A program made the translations under genes and the position numbers. A stretch of DNA of 15,630 nucleotides from Rhodocyclaceae bacterium (GTDB taxonomy: Bacteria; Pseudomonadota; Gammaproteobacteria; Burkholderiales; Rhodocyclaceae), in assembly GCA_013821865.1 (NCBI GenBank), contig PNJM01000027.1, positions 1 to 15,630 of the forward strand, given 5' to 3'. Below, one piece after another: positions 1 to 5,815 of this stretch (position 1 is the stretch's first letter; each line of letters starts with the position of its first letter). Under the pieces are notes generated by a model that saw nothing but the letters and a program-made list of their open reading frames with translations, was not told the origin of the DNA and made no database searches.

Positions 1-2
1 TC

Positions 3-1574
3 GGCGTGCTGGCGGCGATCCTGTTCTCGGTATCGCTGGCCGGCGTGCAACTGGTGGTGATGAAGATGCTGCCCTTCGACAACAAGAGCGAGTTCCAGGT
101 GGTGCTCGACATGCCGGTGGGCACGCCGGTGGAGGAAACGGCGAAGGTGCTGCGCGAGATCGGCGCCCACATTGCCACCGTCGAGGAGGTGACCGACTAC
201 CAGTCCTACGCCGGCTCGGCCAGCCCGATCAACTTCAACGGCCTGGTGCGCCAGTACTACCTGCGCGCGTCTTCCGAGCTGGGCGACATCCAGGTCAACC
301 TTGTCGACAAGAAGGATCGCCACCGGCAGAGCCACGAGATCGCCGTTTCGGTGCGTGACAAGGTGATGGAGATCGCGCGCAGGCACGGCGGCAACGCCAA
401 GGTGATCGAGGTGCCGCCCGGCCCGCCGGTGCTCTCGCCCATCGTTGCCGAGATCTACGGCCCCGACTACGCCGGCCAGATCGCCGTGGCGAAGGAAGTG
501 CGCAAGGCCTTCGAGGGCACGGCGGACATCCTCGGCGTCGACGACTCGGTGCAGGCGGATGCGCAGAAGTTCGTCCTGCGCGTGTCGCAGAGCAAGGCGG
601 CGCTGCTCGGCGTGGCGCAGAAGGACATCGTCGAGGTAGTGCGCCTCGGCCTCGCCGGGGAAGACGTCACGCCGGCCCACTCGCAGGATGCCAAGCACGA
701 AATCCCGGTGCGCGTGACCCTCGCCCCGGAGAAGCAGGGCTCACTCGACGCCCTGCTCAAGCTCACCGTGCGCGCCACCCAGGGTGAACTTCGCGGCAGG
801 ATGGTGCCGGTGTCCGAGCTGGTCGAGGTGCGCGAGAAGCTGCGCGAGAAGGCCATCTATCACAAGGACCTGCTGCCGGTGGTGTACGTCGTCGGCGACA
901 TGGGCGGCAAGTTGGATTCCCCGCTTTACGGCATGTTCGACATCCGCTCCAAGGTGAATGGCATGGCATTGGAGCAGGGCGGTTCGCTCGGCGAATATTT
1001 CATCCACCAGCCGAAGGATCCCTACGCGGGCTATGCGCTGAAGTGGGACGGCGAGTGGCAGGTGACTTACGAGACCTTCCGCGACATGGGCCTGGCCTAC
1101 GCCGTCGGCCTGGTGCTGATCTACCTGCTGGTGGTGGCGCAGTTCAGGAGCTACCTGGTGCCGCTCATCATCATGGCGCCGATTCCGCTGACCATCATCG
1201 GCGTCATGCCGGGACATGCGCTGCTCGGCGCGCAATTCACCGCCACCTCCATGATAGGCATGATCGCCCTGGCCGGCATCATCGTGCGCAATTCCATCCT
1301 GCTGGTGGACTTCATCAACGAACAGGTGGCCGGCGGCATGGACGCAGCCTCGGCGGTGATCCAGGCCGGCATCATCCGCGCCAAGCCCATCGCGCTGACC
1401 GGCCTGGCCGCCATGATCGGCGCGCTGTTCATTCTCGACGATCCGATCTTCAACGGCCTGGCGATCAGCCTGATCTTCGGCATCCTCGTCTCCACCCTGC
1501 TGACCCTGGTGGTGATCCCGGTGCTGTATTACGCGGCGATGAGAAACCGCTTGTCCCCGCCTGCCGCCCGCTGA
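3..1574 (+). CDS. RND-family efflux permease, C-terminal half (5' end outside window)
   Basis: This is the inner-membrane permease of a tripartite proton-driven efflux pump (AcrB/CusA superfamily). The reading frame is open from base 3 and continues upstream of the window. About 523 residues are visible, against the usual ~1030-1080. They begin in what looks like TM7, followed by the second large periplasmic loop (starting FDNKSEFQVVLDMP), and then the last TM block from about residue 360 (GLAYAVGLVLIYLLVVAQF). The segment GMIALAGIIVRNSILLVDF is the conserved RND membrane motif. The adaptor (membrane-fusion) and outer-membrane genes would lie upstream and are not visible, so the substrate cannot be assigned. 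The stop codon sits in the loop of a GC hairpin. Family assignment is secure; drug versus metal specificity is not. Confidence 0.93.
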   Translation, partial: GVLAAILFSVSLAGVQLVVMKMLPFDNKSEFQVVLDMPVGTPVEETAKVLREIGAHIATVEEVTDYQSYAGSASPINFNGLVRQYYLRASSELGDIQVNLVDKKDRHRQSHEIAVSVRDKVMEIARRHGGNAKVIEVPPGPPVLSPIVAEIYGPDYAGQIAVAKEVRKAFEGTADILGVDDSVQADAQKFVLRVSQSKAALLGVAQKDIVEVVRLGLAGEDVTPAHSQDAKHEIPVRVTLAPEKQGSLDALLKLTVRATQGELRGRMVPVSELVEVREKLREKAIYHKDLLPVVYVVGDMGGKLDSPLYGMFDIRSKVNGMALEQGGSLGEYFIHQPKDPYAGYALKWDGEWQVTYETFRDMGLAYAVGLVLIYLLVVAQFRSYLVPLIIMAPIPLTIIGVMPGHALLGAQFTATSMIGMIALAGIIVRNSILLVDFINEQVAGGMDAASAVIQAGIIRAKPIALTGLAAMIGALFILDDPIFNGLAISLIFGILVSTLLTLVVIPVLYYAAMRNRLSPPAAR

Positions 1575-1585
1575 CAGCGGGCGGC
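1563..1585 (+). terminator. GC-rich hairpin over the RND stop codon
   Basis: A perfect 10-bp inverted repeat, GCCGCCCGCT/AGCGGGCGGC, has a 3-nt loop (GAC) and spans the TGA stop. No T-tract follows, so it is not a canonical intrinsic terminator. It may protect the mRNA 3' end or slow polymerase. The hairpin is directly visible; its function is inferred. Confidence 0.4.
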
Positions 1586-1631
1586 GCTTCGGGTAACCTT
1601 CCGCGCACAACGAAAGGCGCGGGGAGGCGCA

Positions 1632-4013
1632 GTGCATCGGTTTGGCAGGGGAACCATTGCGGTGACGCGTGCCGCCCGGCTGGTGCTGGCCGTGGCCTTT
1701 GCCATGTTGCTCGCCGGCATGGCCGCCGCAGCCGCGCCCGTGACGATATACGGGACGGATTTCGTCCTGGCGGATTCCGCTGTGCCGCCCGGCGATGCGG
1801 CCGCCTGGTCAGGGCAGGCACTGCCGGACGAATGGCGCATCAGCCGGCCTCGAACGAGCGGCGTTGCCTGGTACCGCTTCCGCATTGCCCTGCCCGAGAC
1901 CCCGGGCGAAGTTCAGGCGCTCTATGTTCCGCGCGGCGGCGACAGGCTGGCCGTGTTCGTCAACGGCAGGCTGGTCGGCAGCACCGCGGAAGAAGGCGGC
2001 GAGGCCAGGCACACCTGGAAGCGGCCGTTGCTGTTCACCGTGCCGCCGGCGGCGCTGGTCGCCGGAGACAACCTGATCCATATCCGGCTGCAAGGCCGGG
2101 CCGACCACCAGAGCGGATTGTCGCCGATCGCATTCGGGCCTGAGGGATCGCTGCGCGATGCGTATTGGCGCCGCTTCGCGTTCCAGACCGTGGGGCCGGT
2201 GGGCCTGGCCGCCGCGCTCGGGCTGCTCGGCATCTTCTTCCTGATTCTGTGGTCGCGCCGCCGCGAGGACTCGACCTACGTTCTGTTCGGCGCCGCCTCG
2301 CTCGTGTGGGCGGCGCGGAACGTGCTGGATGTCCTTTTCCATCTGGCCATTCCCCAGCCGCACTGGGAAATCCTGCTGGCGGTGCTGTATCTGACCTTCG
2401 TCGGATTGCTCTGCCTGTTCAGCCTGCGTTTCGTCGGACAGGCGCTGCCGCGCTACGAACGGCTGCTGCGCTGGTCGATGCCCGCCTCGCCGGCTGTTCT
2501 CTATGCGTCGCTGCCGTGGGTGCCCGTGCTCAACTCCACCCGCTTCCTGCTGCTGTATGCCCTGGCCCTGGTTGTGCCGGCCATGCTGGTCGTGGCGCAG
2601 GCGGCGCTGTTCCAGCGCAACCTCGGCGCAATCCTGATTGCGCTGGCCGGTTTCGTGGCGTTCTGCTTCGGCGCCTACGACTGGATCGCGGTCGGCCGCC
2701 AGGGCATGTTCGACAGCGTGCGGCTGGTGCCTTATGCCGCGCCTTTCTTCACTACGGCGATCGGCTGGCTGCTCGCCCATCGCTTCATGTCGGCCTATGC
2801 GGATCTGGAGCGAATGAACATGGAACTGGACGATCGTGTCGCGCTGAAAAGCGCCGAATTGCTGAACAACCTGACCAAGCTGGAGCAGGCGAAGACCGAG
2901 GCGGAGGAGGCCAGCCGCGCCAAATCGCGATTCCTGGCCGCTGCCAGCCATGACCTGCGCCAGCCGCTGCATGCGCTCGGGTTGTTCGCCGAAAACCTCG
3001 GCATGAAGGACCGTGCGCCGGAGACGCAGGATCTGGTGCGCAATATCAGCCAGTCCGTCGAAGCGCTGGAGAAGATGTTCGCCGAACTGCTCGACATCTC
3101 TCGCCTCGACGCCGGCGCGATCAAGCTCGAGTTGCGCTGCTTTGCCATGCAGGAGATATTCGACCGGATCGCGGTCGACTTCCTGCCGCTGGCGCAGGAG
3201 AAGGGGCTGCACCTGCGCATCCGCGCCACGAAGGAATGGGCGGAGAGCGATCCCCTCATGATCGAGCGCGTCGTGCGCAATCTCGTCTCGAACGCCATCC
3301 GGTACACGGAACGGGGCGGCGTCCTTGTCGCCTGCCGCCGGCGCGGCAAGCGGCTGTGGGTGGAGGTGCGGGACAGCGGCGTGGGCATTGCCGAATCGGA
3401 GCGCGAGCGGATATTCGAGGAGTTTTACCAGGTGGGAAATGCCGAGCGCGACCGGAGCAAGGGCCTCGGGCTGGGCTTGAGCATCGTGAAGCGCTTGATG
3501 GCCTTGCTCGGAGAAAAGCTGGTTGTGAAGTCGGCTCCCGGGCGCGGCTCGGTATTTGCCGTGCGGACACGGCGGACGATTCCGCTGGCGGCGGAAGACG
3601 CGCAGGCCGGCCTGAGGGTTGAGTTCGCCGAAGGCCGGCACCTCGTTGCGCTGATCGAGGACGACAGGCTGGTGCGCTGGGCGACGGAGGAATTGCTGGC
3701 GCAGCATGGGCTGGCCGTGGCGGCTGGCGCCGACTTCCGGGAGACGCGTGACGCCTTGAACCGGGATGGTCGCGCTCCCGACCTGATCATCGCCGATTGC
3801 CGCCTGCGCGGCGGCCAGAGCGGGGTGGATGCGGCGCGTCAGCTGCGCCGGCAGTTCGGCGAGCAGATTCCGGTGCTCCTGCTGACCGGGGAGAGTTCCA
3901 GGGAAGGGCTTGCCGAGGGGATCGACAGCGGGTTTCCCATACTGAAGAAGCCGGTGATGGCCGACCGCCTGTTTGCCCGGATCGCCAAAATGCTTCCCGC
4001 TGCCTCAGCTTAA
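1632..4013 (+). CDS. Membrane-bound hybrid sensor histidine kinase with C-terminal receiver domain
   Basis: This 793-residue hybrid two-component sensor probably starts at GTG 1632, behind GGGGAGG (1621-1627). A second in-frame GTG lies at 1662. A signal-peptide-like hydrophobic N-terminus (~12-36) leads into a ~150-residue extracytoplasmic domain of beta-rich, jelly-roll appearance. Seven-odd hydrophobic segments follow between ~187 and 385, resembling the 7TMR-DISM layout, then a coiled-coil (~388-432). The H-box is SHDLRQPLHAL with His440. The ATPase domain shows the N-box (VVRNLVSNAIRY, Asn554), the G1 box DSGVGI (Asp581) and GLGLGLSIVKRLM. The receiver (~670-790) has the acidic pair Asp677/Asp678, phospho-acceptor Asp722 (IADCRL) and Lys773 (ILKKPV). 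No partner regulator adjoins it. The signal and output are unknown; a carbohydrate-like or surface cue is only a guess from the fold. Confidence 0.9.
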   Translation: MHRFGRGTIAVTRAARLVLAVAFAMLLAGMAAAAAPVTIYGTDFVLADSAVPPGDAAAWSGQALPDEWRISRPRTSGVAWYRFRIALPETPGEVQALYVPRGGDRLAVFVNGRLVGSTAEEGGEARHTWKRPLLFTVPPAALVAGDNLIHIRLQGRADHQSGLSPIAFGPEGSLRDAYWRRFAFQTVGPVGLAAALGLLGIFFLILWSRRREDSTYVLFGAASLVWAARNVLDVLFHLAIPQPHWEILLAVLYLTFVGLLCLFSLRFVGQALPRYERLLRWSMPASPAVLYASLPWVPVLNSTRFLLLYALALVVPAMLVVAQAALFQRNLGAILIALAGFVAFCFGAYDWIAVGRQGMFDSVRLVPYAAPFFTTAIGWLLAHRFMSAYADLERMNMELDDRVALKSAELLNNLTKLEQAKTEAEEASRAKSRFLAAASHDLRQPLHALGLFAENLGMKDRAPETQDLVRNISQSVEALEKMFAELLDISRLDAGAIKLELRCFAMQEIFDRIAVDFLPLAQEKGLHLRIRATKEWAESDPLMIERVVRNLVSNAIRYTERGGVLVACRRRGKRLWVEVRDSGVGIAESERERIFEEFYQVGNAERDRSKGLGLGLSIVKRLMALLGEKLVVKSAPGRGSVFAVRTRRTIPLAAEDAQAGLRVEFAEGRHLVALIEDDRLVRWATEELLAQHGLAVAAGADFRETRDALNRDGRAPDLIIADCRLRGGQSGVDAARQLRRQFGEQIPVLLLTGESSREGLAEGIDSGFPILKKPVMADRLFARIAKMLPAASA

Positions 4014-4047
4014 TCTGACCAAAGCCACCCACTCTCCCTCTGTTCAC

Positions 4048-4077
4048 TTGACGATCGTTCGCAGGATAGGATATATT
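4048..4077 (+). promoter_or_regulatory. Sigma-70-like promoter of the DUF2892 gene
   Basis: The -35 box TTGACG (4048-4053) and the -10 box TATATT (4072-4077) are separated by 18 bp. Each differs from consensus by one base. The -10 falls inside the left arm of an inverted repeat, which suits repression by steric occlusion. An AGGAAA Shine-Dalgarno sequence (4102-4107) follows upstream of ATG 4114. Confidence 0.6.
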
Positions 4078-4093
4078 AGTATCATCTAATATA
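4072..4093. promoter_or_regulatory. Perfect inverted repeat, likely repressor operator
   Basis: The arms TATATTAG (4072-4079) and CTAATATA (4086-4093) are exact reverse complements around a 6-nt spacer. The AT-rich dyad stands out sharply from the GC-rich surroundings and covers the -10 box. Size and composition resemble operators of winged-helix ArsR-type regulators. DUF2892/YgaP-like proteins are often under sulfide- or persulfide-sensing ArsR repressors of the BigR/YgaV group, so that class is the leading candidate. No such regulator gene is in the window, and the regulator identity is inference. Confidence 0.6.
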
Positions 4094-4113
4094 CTTCTGA
4101 CAGGAAAACTGCG

Positions 4114-4341
4114 ATGACCGTCAATCAATACATCCGCATCTTCGCCGGCTTTTTCATCCTGCTCTCTCTCGGCCTTGGCGTCGAAGGCAGCCCGCTGTTC
4201 GTGACCAAGAACTTCCTCTGGTTCACCGCCTTCGTCGGCGCCAATCTGTTCCAGAGCGGCTTCACCAAATTCTGCCCGCTGGAGAACATCCTCATCAAGC
4301 TGGGCGTGGCCAAGCCTTCCGTCGGCGGCAGCTGCGCGTAA
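4114..4341 (+). CDS. DUF2892 (YgaP-like) inner-membrane protein
   Basis: This 75-residue protein has two hydrophobic segments (about residues 7-22 and 28-46) in the pattern of DUF2892 proteins, which form the transmembrane part of YgaP-type rhodanese proteins. The family signature is recognisable in NQYIRIFAGFFIL, the GANLFQSGFTKFCP region (here with Cys54) and a Cys near the C-terminus (GGSCA, Cys74). The rhodanese domain of YgaP is absent, as is common for stand-alone members. A role in sulfur or persulfide handling, or in metal homeostasis, is inferred from the family and from the repressor-like promoter. The gene is monocistronic: its own promoter lies upstream and an intrinsic terminator follows directly. 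Confidence 0.85.
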   Translation: MTVNQYIRIFAGFFILLSLGLGVEGSPLFVTKNFLWFTAFVGANLFQSGFTKFCPLENILIKLGVAKPSVGGSCA

Positions 4342-4373
4342 GACCGAGTTCCCTTCCTCCTCTTCCTCCTTGG

Positions 4374-4409
4374 GGAACGCGGGCGTCGAGCCCCGTTCCT
4401 CTGTTTTTT
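4374..4409 (+). terminator. Intrinsic terminator of the DUF2892 gene
   Basis: The stem GGAACG (4374-4379) pairs with CGTTCC (4394-4399) and continues as GGGC (4381-4384) with GCCC (4390-4393) after a one-base bulge, closing on a 5-nt loop. TCTG and then six T residues (4404-4409) follow. This is a standard Rho-independent terminator for the plus-strand gene. Confidence 0.75.
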
Positions 4410-4423
4410 GTGCCGCGGGAATG

Positions 4424-4449
4424 AAAAAAGCCCGGCAAGCCGGGCTTTT
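4424..4449 (-). terminator. Intrinsic terminator of the cold-shock gene (bidirectional)
   Basis: AAAAGCCCGGC (4426-4436) and GCCGGGCTTTT (4439-4449) form a perfect 11-bp stem. Read on the minus strand, the hairpin runs into six T residues (complement of A4424-4429), so it terminates the cold-shock transcript. The four T residues on the plus side may also let it act as a backstop for the DUF2892 transcript. Confidence 0.85.
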
Positions 4450-4472
4450 CGGGACGATCGGTCCGTGAGGAC

Positions 4473-4679
4473 TTATTCGATCGGCCGGATGTTCGCCGCC
4501 TGCTTGCCCTTGGGGCCGGTGGTGACGTCGAAGGAGACCTTCTGGTTTTCAGTCAGGGTCTTGAAACCGGAAGCCTGAATTGCCGAGAAGTGGGCGAACA
4601 AGTCTTCGCCGCCATCGTCGGGAGTAATGAAGCCGAAGCCTTTGGCGTCGTTGAACCACTTAACAGTACCGTTTGCCAT
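4473..4679 (-). CDS. cspA: CspA-family cold-shock protein
   Basis: This 68-residue single-domain OB-fold nucleic-acid chaperone binds single-stranded RNA and DNA and melts RNA secondary structure in the cytoplasm. It shows the RNP1 motif KGFGFI (residues 13-18), the RNP2-like motif DLFAHFS (27-33) and the opening [17 protein letters not shown] typical of proteobacterial Csp proteins; the length is normal. The upstream minus-strand stretch (4680 to about 4815) is relatively AT-rich and could be the long 5' UTR common in this family. I could not identify a cold box or firm promoter there. Paralogue identity cannot be decided, so the symbol means the family. Confidence 0.95.
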   Translation of the reverse strand: MANGTVKWFNDAKGFGFITPDDGGEDLFAHFSAIQASGFKTLTENQKVSFDVTTGPKGKQAANIRPIE

Positions 4680-4935
4680 TTTATGTATTCCAAAAATTAA
4701 GAAAGTACCGAACTACTGTCCGGCATGCACCAGGATCTCAGGGCAGGGAAAAATGACGAACAACTGAAGTACCGATAAGGATGACAGCTGGCGAACAACT
4801 CACTACCTTGGATAAATGCGCGGTGATTGTGGGTGCTGGAGGCAACTAAGTCAAGCTTTGTTTTTGCTTTGTTTTTCTGGCGCCGGTCGTTTCGTTCGCA
4901 ATGGCATGAAAGCGGCGCTTCCTCTCCGGCTTCGC
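4680..4935. other. Intergenic region between the divergent csp gene and nasT
   Basis: This region holds the presumed 5' UTR and promoter of the minus-strand cold-shock gene and the upstream control region of nasT. Visible details are a tandem duplication of GCTTTGTTTTT (4855-4865 and 4866-4876), a repeated CGAACAACT (4757-4765 and 4792-4800), an NtrC-like half site TGCACC (4726-4731) and another half site GGTGCT (4832-4837). None forms a convincing complete enhancer dyad. No RNA gene or further ORF of conviction was seen. Confidence 0.5.
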
Positions 4936-4951
4936 TGGCACACCCCTTGCT
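4936..4951 (+). promoter_or_regulatory. Sigma-54 promoter of nasT
   Basis: TGGCACA (4936-4942), four bases, then TTGCT (4947-4951) match the -24/-12 consensus TGGCACR-N4-TTGCW throughout. With C4950 taken as -12, transcription starts at about 4962, immediately before the nasT ATG at 4963. The near-zero leader is unusual. Sequence match is directly visible; activity is inferred. Confidence 0.75.
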
Positions 4952-4962
4952 CAGTCAACAGC

Positions 4963-5538
4963 ATGCTGAGCATTCTTGTCATCGACGAATCCCGCAGCCG
5001 CGCCGCCGAGATCTGCGCGGGCCTGGTGCTCGCCGGCCACCAGGTGGCGGCGGTGCTGTCCTCGGCGCTGGATCTGGCGCAGCAGGTCGAAGCCATCCAG
5101 CCCGACGTGATTCTCATCGAGACGGATTCGCCCTCGCGCGACACGCTGGAGCACCTGGCGACGCTGAACCGCGACCTGCCGCGGCCGGTGATCATCTTCG
5201 CGCAGGAGGGCGATGCCGAGTCGATCCGCCACGCCATGAAGGCCGGCGTCGCCGCCTATGTCGTGGATGGGCTGGAGGCGGCGCGCCTGAAGCCGGTGAT
5301 CGAGGTGGCGGTGGCGCGCTTCGAGGAGGACCAGGCGCTGCGGCGCGAGCTGGCCGAGGCCTCGCAGAAGCTCTCCGAGCGCAAGCTGGTCGAGCGCGCC
5401 AAGGGCATACTCATGAAATCGCGCGGCCTCGGCGAGGAGGAGGCCTACCGCGCGCTGCGCAAGCTGGCGATGGATCGCGGCCAGAACATGGCGGCGGTGG
5501 CGCGCGACCTCATCGCCATGGCGAAAGTCCTCCTGTAG
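4963..5538 (+). CDS. nasT: NasT-like ANTAR-domain antitermination regulator
   Basis: This 191-residue response regulator has an N-terminal receiver-like domain (1 to ~120) and a C-terminal ANTAR RNA-binding domain (~133-191; LSERKLVERAKGILM ... EEEAYRALRKLAM). NasT proteins bind twin-hairpin leader RNA and prevent termination ahead of nitrate-assimilation genes; exactly such a leader lies downstream at 5709-5795. The start is set by the MLSILVIDE opening; the frame is open further upstream (ATG 4906) but that extension has no family look. No Shine-Dalgarno sequence precedes the ATG and a sigma-54 promoter abuts it. The usual phospho-acceptor position is Glu53 (ILIETDSPSRD), with Asp55 two residues on. 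The usual co-regulator gene nasS is not adjacent. Confidence 0.9.
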   Translation: MLSILVIDESRSRAAEICAGLVLAGHQVAAVLSSALDLAQQVEAIQPDVILIETDSPSRDTLEHLATLNRDLPRPVIIFAQEGDAESIRHAMKAGVAAYVVDGLEAARLKPVIEVAVARFEEDQALRRELAEASQKLSERKLVERAKGILMKSRGLGEEEAYRALRKLAMDRGQNMAAVARDLIAMAKVLL

Positions 5539-5569
5539 TTCTCCCACGCTGGTGCGGTTTTGAAAATGC

Positions 5570-5586
5570 TGCACCGCATTAGTGCG
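5570..5586. promoter_or_regulatory. NtrC-like enhancer dyad upstream of nrtA
   Basis: TGCACC (5570-5575), N5, AGTGCG (5581-5586) matches 10 of 12 positions of the NtrC consensus TGCACC-N5-GGTGCA and contains the core GCAC-N7-GTGC exactly. Its centre lies about 125 bp upstream of the predicted start at 5703, a normal enhancer distance. It would link nrtA transcription to nitrogen limitation. Confidence 0.6.
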
Positions 5587-5676
5587 CTGCGGCCGGCCTG
5601 ACCCACCCTTCGATTGCACCCGCCCATCGGCCGTAAAGCCAATACCGGCGCGGCATTCCAGCCGATTGCCGGCGCG

Positions 5677-5692
5677 TGGCACGGGCTTTGCT
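5677..5692 (+). promoter_or_regulatory. Sigma-54 promoter of the nrtABD-nirBD operon
   Basis: TGGCACG (5677-5683), GGCT, then TTGCT (5688-5692) is a full match to the sigma-54 -24/-12 consensus. With C5691 as -12 the start is near 5703, which gives a leader of about 113 nt before ATG 5816. This leader begins just before the ANTAR-type hairpins. Confidence 0.85.
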
Positions 5693-5708
5693 GATGTAGG
5701 GGCAAGCA

Positions 5709-5755
5709 CCGGGTCAACGGCGATCCGGCGGATTTCGGACAAGGGCGTCCATTCG
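5709..5755 (+). promoter_or_regulatory. ANTAR-type twin-hairpin antiterminator in the nrtA leader RNA
   Basis: Hairpin P1 pairs 5709-5715 with 5722-5728 (7 bp, one G-U) around the hexaloop AACGGC (5716-5721). Hairpin P2 pairs GGAC (5737-5740) with GTCC (5747-5750) around the hexaloop AAGGGC (5741-5746). P2 can extend by five lower pairs (5729-5733 with 5751-5755) beyond a three-base bulge, so it abuts P1. Both loops carry A at position 1 and G at position 4, the established determinants for ANTAR proteins. The 3' part of P2 is the 5' arm of the following terminator, so the two folds exclude each other. NasT from the gene just upstream is the expected ligand. Confidence 0.85.
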
Positions 5756-5795
5756 CGGGGTACTCCTCCCCCGCGGATGCGACGCCCATTTTTTT
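5743..5795 (+). terminator. Leader terminator upstream of nrtA (attenuator)
   Basis: GGGCGTC (5743-5749) pairs with GACGCCC (5781-5787). The stem continues inward from 5750-5760 to 5769-5779, giving 18 pairs with one G-U and one bulged base (C5780), and closes on an 8-nt loop. Seven T residues follow (5789-5795). The structure ends about 20 nt before the nrtA ATG, so without antitermination it should abort operon transcription. Confidence 0.9.
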
Positions 5796-5815
5796 CTGGA
5801 AACGTGGAGCATGAA

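Noticed and set aside
1809..3707. Long minus-strand open frame opposite the hybrid kinase (about 632 codons)
   Set aside because: Shadow of the kinase gene; Gln/His/Arg-rich composition and no motif.
4726..4736. Apparent NtrC site TGCACC-AGGAT upstream of nasT
   Set aside because: Only the left half matches; the right half (CTCAGG) has no agreement with GGTGCA, and the distance from the nasT start (~230 bp) is large.
4816..4962. 49-codon N-terminal extension of nasT
   Set aside because: The extension has no family similarity and contains the sigma-54 promoter; homologues begin at the MLxILxIDE segment.
5582..5815. 78-codon upstream extension of nrtA
   Set aside because: It would translate through the NtrC dyad, the sigma-54 promoter and the attenuator, and the Tat signal would no longer be N-terminal.
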